Shown piece by piece: positions 54,472-63,679 of a stretch of DNA of 64,000 bases. Position 1 is the stretch's first letter. Every line of letters begins with the position of its first letter. The stretch covers positions 2,170,001-2,234,000 of the forward strand of contig NZ_CP018760.1 in NCBI RefSeq assembly GCF_001913155.1. Direction: 5' to 3'. The stretch is from Maribacter hydrothermalis (GTDB taxonomy: Bacteria > Bacteroidota > Bacteroidia > Flavobacteriales > Flavobacteriaceae). Position numbers and translations under genes: made by a program. Below the pieces are notes generated by a model. That model did no database searches. It was given only the letters and a program-made list of their open reading frames with translations, and was not told the DNA's origin.

Positions 54472-57400
54472 TTAAAATGTTAAACTAAAACCTGTATTAA
54501 TAATGGTCTGTTGTGGATAAAACTGGCCACTATTACTTGTTGATTCAGGATCATAAATGTCTTGTGCTGCCCAGGTCGCCAAATTAAGACCACTCATGTA
54601 TACCCTAAATGCAGATAATCCAAATTGGTCAATCATTGCTTTTGGGAAATTGTATGCTATTTGAACGTTTTTAAGCCGAATGTAATCTTTACTATATAAA
54701 TTATACGTGTTGTTACCGTATGAACCACCGCTGTAATAGGTGTCACCTCTACTCGCTAATCTTGGGTGTACACTACTTGGATTGTCTGGACTCCATCTAT
54801 TATCAAAGCTATATTTAAGATAATTTCCTATATCGCCCGATTCAGTTAAGATAGGTAACTTTGCTCCTGTTGCTCCTTGTAATAGCACCGATAAATCAAA
54901 ATTCTTATAGGAGGCGTTAAAGGTTGCGCCAAAGTTAAAGTTTGGCACAATACTATTATCCAATCGAACCTGGTCTAAATCATTAATAGCACCATCACCA
55001 TTAATGTCCTTAAATTTCATGTCTCCGGGTTCCAATTGTGGTTTTACCGCACTATAATCAAGTGTATTCGCATTTATTGCTGCCTCATCTTTGAATACTC
55101 CGTCAGATTCATAAACTAAGTATGATCCAATTGGTTTGCCTTCTTGCAATTGATAATCCGGTGCGCCAGGAATTTCATCTAAAAATACGACACTGTTTTG
55201 GGCATAACCACCATTGACACCAACATCCCATTTAAAACCATCAGCATCTCCACCATAGTAGTTAAGTGCAAATTCAAAGCCTTCGTTATCTACTTTACCA
55301 GCATTAACAGGAGGTAATAAATCTGAAATACCTGAAGAACCTGGAGTGGAACCTGTTTTTTGAATTAAAATTTGATCACGTCTGTTTAAAAAGTATTCTA
55401 AAGTAAAGCTCAGTTTTCCATTTAGGGTAATACCGTCAAGACCTACATTGAGGTTATTTGCTCGCTCCCATGTAAAACTAGGGTTCGCCAACAACGGCTC
55501 TGTAAGAGTAGTTTGTACTGCACCATCAATTGGATAACTACCAAAATCATAAATGGACAAATAGGCATATTCCTGTAATGCACCTTGAAAGAAAACTTGG
55601 TCATTACCCATTTGACCATAAGAGGCACGTAGTTTTAGGTAATCGATAGATTCAACATTGAACCAATCTTCTTTGTTGATATTCCATCCAACCAAGAATC
55701 CAGGGAAAAAACCAAAACGATCGTCACCTGGAAAAATATAAGACCCATCATATCTCCAAATAAACTCGGCTAAATACTTTTCCTTAAAATTATATTGTGC
55801 ACGACCATAATATCCTAAGCGGGTTCTATTATATCCAAAACCATCAGTTTCTTGGCCTATTTCACCACCTACACCTATTTGATCAACAGCAGATGATAAG
55901 TAGTTTCTTCTAAAGGCTGATAAAAATTCGCCCTGAAAATTTTCACGGGTAACACCGGCTAGTAAATTAATTGTGTGATCATCACCTATTGTTTTATCAT
56001 AATTTAGTAAACCTGTTAGGTTGGTGTTTAAAACGTTTAAGGATGCTTGAGTTAACCTTGGGTCAGTAAAGTTAGATCGGATTGCACCGCTTAAAACCGG
56101 ATTTCCGGTTGCAATATAATTGGCACGATCCAATGAATACAATGTCCAAGGTGTTTGCCATAATTTTCTGCGCTGTTGGCTTTGGTCAACACCAGCCAAC
56201 AGGGTTAAGGTTAAGCCTTCGACCCATGGGTTTTTAATATCAACGGAACCTGTAAATTGCAAATAATCCGTTGGTTGTTTATCATAACCCGTTGCATTGG
56301 TAGTTATAACTACAGGCTGTTGTCCATTTTCAATATCTGGCCCTGGTAAACCATTTGGCCAAACAGCTGGCTCGTTGGGTCTACCTCTCATTAACATCCT
56401 AAATATAGCACCAGCACTCTCTGTTGGGAAATTTCTATATTCTTTTCTATATCCCATCATTAATTTAGTAGAAATATAGTCGTTGACCTTTGCATCGGTA
56501 TTTAACCTAAAATTATACTGCTGATAGCGGTTGGCTGAATTTTTGTAAATAGCACCTTGATCTGAATACCCAAGTGATGCGTAGTACTTAAGATCTTCAC
56601 TTCCACCACTTACAGAAAGATTATGCCGTTGTTGTTCTGCCCAATCTTGAAAGGTAGCACCGAACCAATCCGTATCTGGATATAACCATGGATCCGCATT
56701 TGTTCTATGGTTATTTATTGTTTCGGGACTAAAAGCGGCGTTTACAGTTTCTGAGGTTCCAGGAATAGTATAACTGCCTGTGTTTTGAAATGCGGTATTT
56801 GCAGCGCCCCATTGACTTGCAGGAATATTACTGTTATAAATGGACAACTCGTTCATAATTGTCTGATACTCAACAGCACTTGCCATTTCAGGAACTCTTG
56901 TGGGTCTAGTAAGACCAAAATCAGCACTATATTTAATTTCCATTTTACCAGCATTGCCACTTTTTGTGGTTACAATAATGGCTCCGTTTGCAGCTCTAGC
57001 TCCATAAATAGCAGCGGAAGCATCTTTCAAAACTGAAATATTTGCGATATCATTTGAATTAATACGGCTAATGCCACCGTCCCTATCAGGAATACCGTCA
57101 ATTACAACTAGTGGTTGATTGTTACCCAATGTGTTGGTACCACGAATACTAATAGTAGATTGGTCATTGCCGGGCTCACCACTGGTTTGAATGATAACTA
57201 CACCTGGTAATCTACCAGCAAGGGAGTTAGATACACTAATAGCTGGTGAACTTTCAAGAACTGGACCTTGTACTGCTGTTACTGCACCTGTAACAGTCGC
57301 TTTCTTTTGAGTACCATAACCTACTACTACAACCTCTTCTAGATTAGCAACATCCTCTTCTAAAGATACGTTTATGGTGCTTTGATTGTTCACAGGAACA

Positions 57401-57693
57401 ACAGCGGATTTAAAACCAATGTAGCTGAATCGTAAACTGGTTTTGCCTTCATTTAAGGTAATTGAGAAATTTCCGTCAAAATCGGCCTGCACCCCTCTTG
57501 TGGGGTTATTGGCATCAATGACTGAAACCCCTGGTAATGGCATGTTATCTGCAGCAGATGTTACCGTACCTGTTACTTTTACTTCTTGTGCATAGATACT
57601 CGATAAGAGTACCCCACCAAAAAATAAAATCATCGTTAAGATTGCATGATTTCTAATCATGAACAACTTAGGAAAATTAATTTGATAATTCAT
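54472..57693 (-). CDS. SusC/RagA-family TonB-linked outer-membrane transporter
   Basis: A 1073-residue outer-membrane protein. The signal ends near SSIYAQ. An N-terminal carboxypeptidase-regulatory-like domain (VTGTVTSAADNMPLPGVSV) is followed by the TonB-box region (VVVGYGTQKKATVTGAV). The plug domain carries SISIRGTNTLGNNQPLVVID, and the barrel ends in an aromatic strand (TGFSLTF). No FecR-type N-terminal signalling domain is seen. It heads the operon susC-susD-VCBS-haloperoxidase-CRTAC1 and is divergent from the GntR-type regulator. Confidence 0.95.
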   Translation of the reverse strand: MNYQINFPKLFMIRNHAILTMILFFGGVLLSSIYAQEVKVTGTVTSAADNMPLPGVSVIDANNPTRGVQADFDGNFSITLNEGKTSLRFSYIGFKSAVVPVNNQSTINVSLEEDVANLEEVVVVGYGTQKKATVTGAVTAVQGPVLESSPAISVSNSLAGRLPGVVIIQTSGEPGNDQSTISIRGTNTLGNNQPLVVIDGIPDRDGGISRINSNDIANISVLKDASAAIYGARAANGAIIVTTKSGNAGKMEIKYSADFGLTRPTRVPEMASAVEYQTIMNELSIYNSNIPASQWGAANTAFQNTGSYTIPGTSETVNAAFSPETINNHRTNADPWLYPDTDWFGATFQDWAEQQRHNLSVSGGSEDLKYYASLGYSDQGAIYKNSANRYQQYNFRLNTDAKVNDYISTKLMMGYRKEYRNFPTESAGAIFRMLMRGRPNEPAVWPNGLPGPDIENGQQPVVITTNATGYDKQPTDYLQFTGSVDIKNPWVEGLTLTLLAGVDQSQQRRKLWQTPWTLYSLDRANYIATGNPVLSGAIRSNFTDPRLTQASLNVLNTNLTGLLNYDKTIGDDHTINLLAGVTRENFQGEFLSAFRRNYLSSAVDQIGVGGEIGQETDGFGYNRTRLGYYGRAQYNFKEKYLAEFIWRYDGSYIFPGDDRFGFFPGFLVGWNINKEDWFNVESIDYLKLRASYGQMGNDQVFFQGALQEYAYLSIYDFGSYPIDGAVQTTLTEPLLANPSFTWERANNLNVGLDGITLNGKLSFTLEYFLNRRDQILIQKTGSTPGSSGISDLLPPVNAGKVDNEGFEFALNYYGGDADGFKWDVGVNGGYAQNSVVFLDEIPGAPDYQLQEGKPIGSYLVYESDGVFKDEAAINANTLDYSAVKPQLEPGDMKFKDINGDGAINDLDQVRLDNSIVPNFNFGATFNASYKNFDLSVLLQGATGAKLPILTESGDIGNYLKYSFDNRWSPDNPSSVHPRLASRGDTYYSGGSYGNNTYNLYSKDYIRLKNVQIAYNFPKAMIDQFGLSAFRVYMSGLNLATWAAQDIYDPESTSNSGQFYPQQTIINTGFSLTF

Positions 57694-57791
57694 AAAATAG
57701 GTTCTTAATGGGTTGTTAGTTAGTTTTTGAGCACAGTATAATACATGTCTACTTAATTATTTAAGACTATGATACACTATGCTACTACTAG

Positions 57792-57799
57792 CAAATATA
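57792..57799 (-). promoter_or_regulatory. Bacteroidota -7 promoter box of the susC operon
   Basis: TATATTTG on the minus strand matches TAnnTTTG exactly and would give a leader of about 95 bases before susC. Confidence 0.5.
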
Positions 57800-57924
57800 T
57801 AATAAAATGTTAATTTAATAAATTTTGGCATATTAAATTTTGTATATCACAATAAAAACATCAGATAATGTTAATATGGTATTATGATTTTTTAGTGGTA
57901 ATTGAGTATTTATAGGGGTTAGAC

Positions 57925-57954
57925 TTTGATATACTTGATTAAATTGTATATTCG
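57925..57954 (+). promoter_or_regulatory. probable promoter of the GntR-type regulator
   Basis: TTTG (57925-57928) and TATATTCG (57947-57954, one mismatch to TAnnTTTG) are separated by 18 bases. This places the transcription start before the ATG at 57980 and argues against the TTG at 57926. Confidence 0.5.
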
Positions 57955-57979
57955 ACATATTGTAATAGTGTTTTATTTT

Positions 57980-58996
57980 ATGCCTGTCGTTAAAAAAGTA
58001 TTAAGCTTAAAACAGTACAATAGCCTTTCAAAGCACGAACAATTGGTGCAAGGGGTTATTGAATCAATAGAAGAGGGTAAATTGACTATTGGTGACCAAT
58101 TACCTTCCATTAATAATATGGTTGACGAAATTGGTTATGCTAGAAAAACCATTTTTAAAGCATATGAAGAACTTAAGAATAGAGGCTTAATTGAATCAAG
58201 ACAGTTAAAAGGTTATTTCATAATTAGTCAAGAAACTAATATTACAAAAAGAATGGCCTTGCTTTTATTTGCATTTCAAAGCTATCAAGAAGAATTTTAT
58301 AAGACATTTAGGAAAGAAATGGGAAAGCGATTTCAAATAGATGTGTTTTTTCACCATAATAACTTAACCATTTTTGAGACTATTCTTACCAATATAAACG
58401 GTAAGTATGGAATGTATATAATAGCACCCATTCAAGACCCAAGTGTTGTACCGATGCTTCAAAGTATTGAGCCTAAAAAATTATTATTGGTTGATAGGTA
58501 TTTAGATTTAGGAAAGCCATTTTCTTATATCGCTCAAGAATTTGAGAATGTAATTTATAATTCCTTGGTAAAGCTGCTTCCTGAAATTAGAAAATACAAT
58601 AAAATTATTTTATTCTTTAATGAAGAAAGTGACTATTCTCCAATTTCCATAAAACATGCGTACGAAAGATTTTTAAAGGAGTATGCAATTAATGGCACAG
58701 TTAAAAAAAATTATTCACTTGGTGCTGCCGATAAGGGAAATCTCTATTTTATATTAGGGGATACCATTTTATGGCAGGTTCTTAGAGATTGTGTTCGGAA
58801 AAAGTACAAAATTGGAGAGGATATTGGGATTCTTTCGCAGAATGATAATGTAGCAAAAGAGATTGTATTTGGGGGCATTACAACTATTTCAACAGATTTT
58901 ATCGAAATGGCCAAAATGGCAGCTGAACATTTAAAGAAGGAGAAAACAACGCAAGTTATTATGCCATCAAGGTTGATTAAACGTAATTCTCTATAA
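57980..58996 (+). CDS. GntR-type regulator with periplasmic-binding-protein-like sensor domain
   Basis: I take the ATG at 57980 (338 residues) because a promoter-like pair covers the upstream TTG. Residues about 10-90 form a GntR winged helix (LVQGVIESIEEGKLTIGDQL, then YARKTIFKAYEELKNRGLIE). The rest resembles a LacI-type sugar-binding domain (GMYIIAPIQDPSVVPMLQSI, then a late IGILSQNDNVAKEI). This AraR-like architecture normally senses a small sugar and represses a neighbouring uptake operon. It is divergent from the SusC gene, so it is the likely regulator of that locus. It supports a carbohydrate-type inducer, though none is known. Confidence 0.88.
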   Translation: MPVVKKVLSLKQYNSLSKHEQLVQGVIESIEEGKLTIGDQLPSINNMVDEIGYARKTIFKAYEELKNRGLIESRQLKGYFIISQETNITKRMALLLFAFQSYQEEFYKTFRKEMGKRFQIDVFFHHNNLTIFETILTNINGKYGMYIIAPIQDPSVVPMLQSIEPKKLLLVDRYLDLGKPFSYIAQEFENVIYNSLVKLLPEIRKYNKIILFFNEESDYSPISIKHAYERFLKEYAINGTVKKNYSLGAADKGNLYFILGDTILWQVLRDCVRKKYKIGEDIGILSQNDNVAKEIVFGGITTISTDFIEMAKMAAEHLKKEKTTQVIMPSRLIKRNSL

Positions 58997-59114
58997 ATCG
59001 TTTTAAACTTTTCTAATAGATTTCAAATTTTCCACCTAACCTTATGTCGATGCTAACTTTAGATTATTGGCTCATCAAAGGTTAATACGAGTTTAATGCA
59101 AACTTTATTTATTC

Positions 59115-59122
59115 TATTTTTG
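59115..59122 (+). promoter_or_regulatory. Bacteroidota -7 promoter box of the polyprenyl synthase gene
   Basis: TATTTTTG matches TAnnTTTG exactly, 15 bases ahead of the start codon at 59138. Confidence 0.5.
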
Positions 59123-59137
59123 AAGAAAATTGCATGA

Positions 59138-60112
59138 ATGCATTCAATAACTGAATATCGAGAGGAGTTTATTAAGTATTTAAACTCAAAACAAATTACA
59201 AAAGAACCAAGAAATCTCTATGAACCAATTACCTATATTCTTGGTTTAGGTGGTAAACGCTTAAGACCTGTTCTTGTTTTAATGACAGCAGAGATCTTTG
59301 ATGTAGATTTTAGTAAAGCATTAAATGCTGCTACCGCAATAGAAATATTTCATAACTTTTCTTTGGTGCATGATGATATTATGGATGACGCGCCTGTACG
59401 TAGAGGTAAAACTACCGTGCATGAAAAATGGGATATAAATACGGGTATTTTATCTGGGGATGCTATGCTAATAATGGCATATCAACTTTTTGAGAATTAT
59501 GAACCTACTGTATTTCGTGATTTGGCCAAACTTTTTAGTAAAACAGCATTAGAAGTTTGTGAAGGACAACAGTACGATGTGGATTTTGAAACTCGTGATG
59601 ATGTAATGCTGCCAGAGTATTTAAAAATGATTGAATGTAAAACAGCAGTGTTAGTCGCTGCAGCTTTAAAAATGGGGGCTATTGTTGCAGGAGCCTCCGA
59701 AGCTTCGCAAGATCAGATGTATGCATTTGGATTAAACCTAGGCATTGCTTTTCAGTTACAAGACGATTATTTAGATGTTTTCGGTGACCCTAAAACGTTC
59801 GGTAAGCAAGTTGGTGGAGATATTATCGAAAATAAAAAAACATATTTGTATTTAAAAGCAATGAATTCTGACTCTGTGGTAATAACTAAAGAGTTGGAAC
59901 ATTTATATTCAATACAGCCCAAAGAATCTGAAACCAAAGTAAACGCAGTTCGTTCTATTTTTATAAAAACAAAAGCAGATATTGCAACGCAAAATGCCAT
60001 TGAAGACTATACTACAAAAGCCTTTAATGTGCTTTTAGAAATGGATATTGAGCAAAGCAAGAAAGATTTGTTAAGGCAATTTGGTGAAAATTTAATGAAC
60101 AGAAAGGTTTAA
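59138..60112 (+). CDS. short-chain trans-polyprenyl diphosphate synthase (likely FPP/GGPP synthase)
   Basis: A 324-residue prenyl elongase that adds IPP units to allylic diphosphates. LGGKRLRPVLVLM binds IPP; the first Asp-rich motif is VHDDIMDDAPVRRG and the second is QLQDDYLDVFGD. The fifth residue before the first motif is Phe (NFSLVHDD), a bulky residue that usually limits the product to C15-C20. That fits supply of GGPP to the lycopene cyclase pathway next door. The 3' end overlaps the convergent cyclase gene by 4 bases. Long-chain quinone synthase activity is less likely but not excluded. Confidence 0.88.
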   Translation: MHSITEYREEFIKYLNSKQITKEPRNLYEPITYILGLGGKRLRPVLVLMTAEIFDVDFSKALNAATAIEIFHNFSLVHDDIMDDAPVRRGKTTVHEKWDINTGILSGDAMLIMAYQLFENYEPTVFRDLAKLFSKTALEVCEGQQYDVDFETRDDVMLPEYLKMIECKTAVLVAAALKMGAIVAGASEASQDQMYAFGLNLGIAFQLQDDYLDVFGDPKTFGKQVGGDIIENKKTYLYLKAMNSDSVVITKELEHLYSIQPKESETKVNAVRSIFIKTKADIATQNAIEDYTTKAFNVLLEMDIEQSKKDLLRQFGENLMNRKV

Positions 60113-61251
60113 AATATTCTTTTAAAAAGAGCCTTTATAAATGGAAGTTTTGGGCATGAATTTATATAAGTAATGTCTTCTTTAAGATTTGTTTCTTCAT
60201 CTAGAAATTTAAATACTTTTTGCGGTTTTAAGGATTTGAAAATTGATTCAAAAATTAGATGTCCATTGGCATTGTTTTTACTTAAAACATCGAGAAACAG
60301 CATATCATAAAACCTAAACTTATTTTTAAGTTTTAGCCTCTGTAATGGTTTTCCTTGTTTAATTAATTCTACTAGCTGCGGAATTTTTTTTGTAGTACTC
60401 ATTAGTGTGTATCCTGTGCTAGGTTTAGCCCATCCGCCAGCAGTGCCAATATATCTTATTCTATTGGTATGGTGTTCTCTAAAATCATATGCGGTCATGG
60501 GTATACTACCAGCTTCTTTTTCTATTATTTCATAAGAATTACATTTATACCTTTCTAATATGTATTCTTTAATTGCATGCTCATATTCCTCTTTGGGTAA
60601 TCTGTTTTTTGAGAATAAGGTATATTCTATTAAAGCAGTATCAGTACTATATGGCAGTACATACATAAAGCGTGTATTTTCTTTTTGTGGAATTGAAAAA
60701 TCCATATATGTTACCTCAGAAGCATTGAAGACAGGCCTATCTGTTTTTATTTCCCAACCCACAAAATGTTGTTGTAAAACCGGATATTTTTTTTGCCGGG
60801 TAGCCATCTTATAATCAAAAAGGCTAGAGAAGATATATGTTCCTGTAAATTGGTGATGTTGGGTTACTACAACGACTTCAGTGCTGGTTTCCTTAAGTTC
60901 AAGAACTTCATCATGTATAAAAGTAATGTTTGTATATTCCTTAAGATTACCTAAATAGTAATTGTAAAAATCAATTCCCTTTATCATTTTATAGGAGTAA
61001 GGAGCAATTGCATTTCTTTTCGAAAATTGAGCTCCTTCAAAATGAAGCATATCCCATTTTTTATATAGGATAGCATCGAATTTACCATTTCCTTTTTCCC
61101 AAAAACACCAAGTACGATCATTTGTGTTTTTAGCGTCTTTGTCAAGAATAAGAATCTTTTTATCTATAAAAAAAGTATCTTTTCCCATAGCATCTGCTAA
61201 TAATAGACCAGATGCGCCAGCGCCAATAATAATGTAATCGTACGTATTCAT
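60109..61251 (-). CDS. crtY: lycopene cyclase
   Basis: I choose the ATG at 61251 (380 residues) because a -7 box overlaps the only upstream alternative, a TTG. The N-terminal dinucleotide-binding motif YIIIGAGASGLLLADAM, the WCFWEKGNG segment, and the later GTAGGWAKPSTGY motif fit the CrtY-type lycopene beta-cyclase family (PF05834). It would turn lycopene into beta-carotene, the precursor of flavobacterial zeaxanthin-type pigments. It is convergent with, and overlaps, the GGPP synthase-like gene. crtZ, crtB and crtI are not in the window. Confidence 0.88.
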   Translation of the reverse strand: MNTYDYIIIGAGASGLLLADAMGKDTFFIDKKILILDKDAKNTNDRTWCFWEKGNGKFDAILYKKWDMLHFEGAQFSKRNAIAPYSYKMIKGIDFYNYYLGNLKEYTNITFIHDEVLELKETSTEVVVVTQHHQFTGTYIFSSLFDYKMATRQKKYPVLQQHFVGWEIKTDRPVFNASEVTYMDFSIPQKENTRFMYVLPYSTDTALIEYTLFSKNRLPKEEYEHAIKEYILERYKCNSYEIIEKEAGSIPMTAYDFREHHTNRIRYIGTAGGWAKPSTGYTLMSTTKKIPQLVELIKQGKPLQRLKLKNKFRFYDMLFLDVLSKNNANGHLIFESIFKSLKPQKVFKFLDEETNLKEDITYINSCPKLPFIKALFKRIF

Positions 61252-61293
61252 GATTTTTTGAAGGTATTTGTGAAGTAGATTTCCTTCTGTTAT

Positions 61294-61301
61294 CAAAAAT
61301 A
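61294..61301 (-). promoter_or_regulatory. Bacteroidota -7 promoter box of crtY
   Basis: TATTTTTG on the minus strand is an exact TAnnTTTG match, 42 bases upstream of the chosen ATG. It overlaps the alternative TTG start. Confidence 0.5.
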
Positions 61302-61325
61302 CGAAATTACGTTAGTTTATTTTCG

Positions 61326-63602
61326 TTAATTTAAGGTGTACCGTAAGCCTAAAAATGACTTAATGCCTTGGTTAGGTCCATATACATAAGATGGGTCGAA
61401 AGTAAGTGCGTTGGGGTTGTTTGGTGTTGCAACTGCATTGCCGTTGCTGTCAAAAGCTACTTCTTTGTCAAAAGGGTCATTTGCGCGGGCTATAATAAAA
61501 GGATTTCCATTGTTGGGTGTCCAGTTTAATAGGTTTTTGACACCCGCATATATTTCAAGATTCTTTATGGCATTATAAGAAAACTGAATATTTTGAATGC
61601 TCCAAGTTGGAGAAGAATCTCTTCTTGGGTCACTATCCCCTAGTGTAGGTAGTCGCATTGGCCCATAAAGATTTCCAGTGTAATCTATAGTTAGATTCCA
61701 AGGTCTAACGGAATATGTTAATCCCCAATTGGCGGAATAACTTTCTGTAAGTATTTGTCGTTTTGTTACGCCGTCTTCCGTATTGCTGACATCTTGTAAA
61801 GTGCCACCTATCATTAGTTTAAGACTATTAGGAAAAACAATATCCATATTGGCACTTACACCTTGCGAAATAGATTTTCCGTTTAAATTGTCATAAATAA
61901 TTTGATTCGGATTTGTATCGTAATCCGGTAGTATCACATTTTGAAAATTGGTGTAAAACATAGAGGCATCTAAGGTTACAAAAGTACCATTGTCGCCATA
62001 TATTTTTTTAAGGTAGTTTACGTTAATATTGAAAGAACGTTCTGGTTTCAATTCCTCGGTAATTATCACATCTCGTGAGCCTGTTAATGCAGCATGTTCT
62101 TCTGTAAATAAATTAACTACTCTAAAACCAGTACCTGCATTTAAGCGTAGAATATCATTGTCAGTAAATTTAAAACGGTACGCGCCTCTTGGTGTAAAAA
62201 TAGAACCATGTCTGCTGTCATAATCATAACGAGCGCCCATAAGTAGCGAGTGCTTTTTATTGAATGCTATTTCATCTTGTAAAAAAATACTAGGGATAAC
62301 GACTTCATCTGGTTTGTTCCCGTTACTATCTGCTGTGGCGGTGGTGTTGTCGTCGTAATAATTGTAACGCAATGCAGTGCCCGCTAATAGACTATGCTTG
62401 CCCAACGTTTTATCCCATGTTATTTGTGTAAAACCAATTCGTTGGTCAGCTAAGTAAGGAACATTACCATAAACCGAATTTTGACTATGGTCATTATAAG
62501 AGAAAGAAAGCATTAATTGTTCTTCCACAGGAAGCTGATATTTCCCTAAAACTTCCCATCTACGGGTGTAAATACTTTCGCCATAAACGTCATCCCCACC
62601 TCTAAATTCTGGTGTCCATTGTAATTCTCCTCCCCATCGGTCTTCATAGAAGTAGCGACCAGCAAGTGAAAATATACGAGCGTTTTTACGTGTAAAACTC
62701 CATTTTTGGAATACAGAAATACGGTCTTGTAAAGTAAGGTCGGTAAAATTATCTCGGTTATTATCTATGGGATTGTCGTATTTAAAGTAGTTAAGTCCTA
62801 ATAAAACGTTTGCTTTTTTGCCCATATTAAATTTGGTGCCTAAGTCTAGATTATACTCGCCCCAATCCGTAATAAAACTATCTCCTGAAAATTTAGGCGC
62901 AGTAAGGTTATTTTTGGTGATGATATTTATTAATCCGCCTACAGCTTCACTTCCATATAACGTAGAGGCCGGACCTTTTACAATTTCAATTTGTTCAATA
63001 AGAGAATTTGGTATACCAGATAAGCCATAAACGGTTCCCAAACCACTAACAATAGGCATACCGTCAATTAAAACTAAAGTATAGGGTCCTTCTAAACCGT
63101 TAATATGAATATCACCTGTGTTGCATACATTGCAATTTATTTGCGGGCGAACACCGTTTACATTCTGTAACGCTTCAAAAATACTTGCGGTAGGGTTTTT
63201 CTTGAAAAAGGTAGGTTTGTATACCTCTACTGGAACAGGACTTTCTAGTCTGCTTACAGGTTTCAGTGTTCCAGTAACTACCATCTCATCTAAAGATTCT
63301 GTAGCAGGTTTTAGGTCTATGTCTATAGTCTGATTTTGACCTTCCTTAATCGTAATTGTTCTATAATATTTTTCGAATCCTATGGTAGACGCAATAAGTG
63401 TGTATTTACCTGGTGAAAGGTTTTTTAACTCATACTGCCCAATCTCATTAGATGCAGTACCTATTTCGGTACCCTTTAAAAAAATATTTACGTAGGCTTC
63501 TGGTAGTCCATTCGATGAAATCGTGCCTGTAGTGGTCGAATTTTGAGCACTTATAATTCCAACACTAAAAATAGATAAGGCAAAAAATAATATTTTAAAC
63601 AT
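61326..63602 (-). CDS. TonB-dependent outer-membrane receptor (probable metal or metal-chelate uptake)
   Basis: A 758-residue receptor. The signal ends near ISAQ. An N-terminal carboxypeptidase-regulatory-like domain (GTISSNGLPEAYVNIF) is followed by a TonB-box-like DEMVVTGTLKPVSR. The plug domain holds CNVCNTGDIHINGLEG and IEIVKGPASTLYGSEAVGGL. The barrel ends in FLGLRYTLN. The CxxC in the plug could bind a metal or cluster. It is divergent from a DtxR/MntR-type regulator across 77 bases, which points to regulation by iron or manganese. The substrate itself is not readable. Confidence 0.9.
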   Translation of the reverse strand: MFKILFFALSIFSVGIISAQNSTTTGTISSNGLPEAYVNIFLKGTEIGTASNEIGQYELKNLSPGKYTLIASTIGFEKYYRTITIKEGQNQTIDIDLKPATESLDEMVVTGTLKPVSRLESPVPVEVYKPTFFKKNPTASIFEALQNVNGVRPQINCNVCNTGDIHINGLEGPYTLVLIDGMPIVSGLGTVYGLSGIPNSLIEQIEIVKGPASTLYGSEAVGGLINIITKNNLTAPKFSGDSFITDWGEYNLDLGTKFNMGKKANVLLGLNYFKYDNPIDNNRDNFTDLTLQDRISVFQKWSFTRKNARIFSLAGRYFYEDRWGGELQWTPEFRGGDDVYGESIYTRRWEVLGKYQLPVEEQLMLSFSYNDHSQNSVYGNVPYLADQRIGFTQITWDKTLGKHSLLAGTALRYNYYDDNTTATADSNGNKPDEVVIPSIFLQDEIAFNKKHSLLMGARYDYDSRHGSIFTPRGAYRFKFTDNDILRLNAGTGFRVVNLFTEEHAALTGSRDVIITEELKPERSFNINVNYLKKIYGDNGTFVTLDASMFYTNFQNVILPDYDTNPNQIIYDNLNGKSISQGVSANMDIVFPNSLKLMIGGTLQDVSNTEDGVTKRQILTESYSANWGLTYSVRPWNLTIDYTGNLYGPMRLPTLGDSDPRRDSSPTWSIQNIQFSYNAIKNLEIYAGVKNLLNWTPNNGNPFIIARANDPFDKEVAFDSNGNAVATPNNPNALTFDPSYVYGPNQGIKSFLGLRYTLN

Positions 63603-63619
63603 CTAAAATTATATTTAGA
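63602..63619. promoter_or_regulatory. 6-6-6 inverted repeat at the TonB receptor start
   Basis: TCTAAA and TTTAGA flank six bases and overlap the first codon of the receptor gene. It is a weak candidate site for the adjacent metal-dependent regulator. AT-rich sequence makes chance repeats common. Confidence 0.3.
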
Positions 63620-63627
63620 CAAAACTA
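63620..63627 (-). promoter_or_regulatory. Bacteroidota -7 promoter box of the TonB receptor gene
   Basis: TAGTTTTG on the minus strand matches TAnnTTTG exactly, 18 bases before the receptor start codon. It lies between the inverted repeat and the divergent regulator promoter. Confidence 0.45.
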
Positions 63628-63632
63628 AAAAA

Positions 63633-63661
63633 TTGTTTTTACGTATAAAAATGTATTTTTG
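63633..63661 (+). promoter_or_regulatory. Bacteroidota promoter of the DtxR/MntR-type gene
   Basis: TTG (63633-63635) and TATTTTTG (63654-63661) are separated by 18 bases, a full -33/-7 match. The start codon follows 18 bases later. Confidence 0.65.
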
Positions 63662-63679
63662 TGTTTATATTGATTTAGA

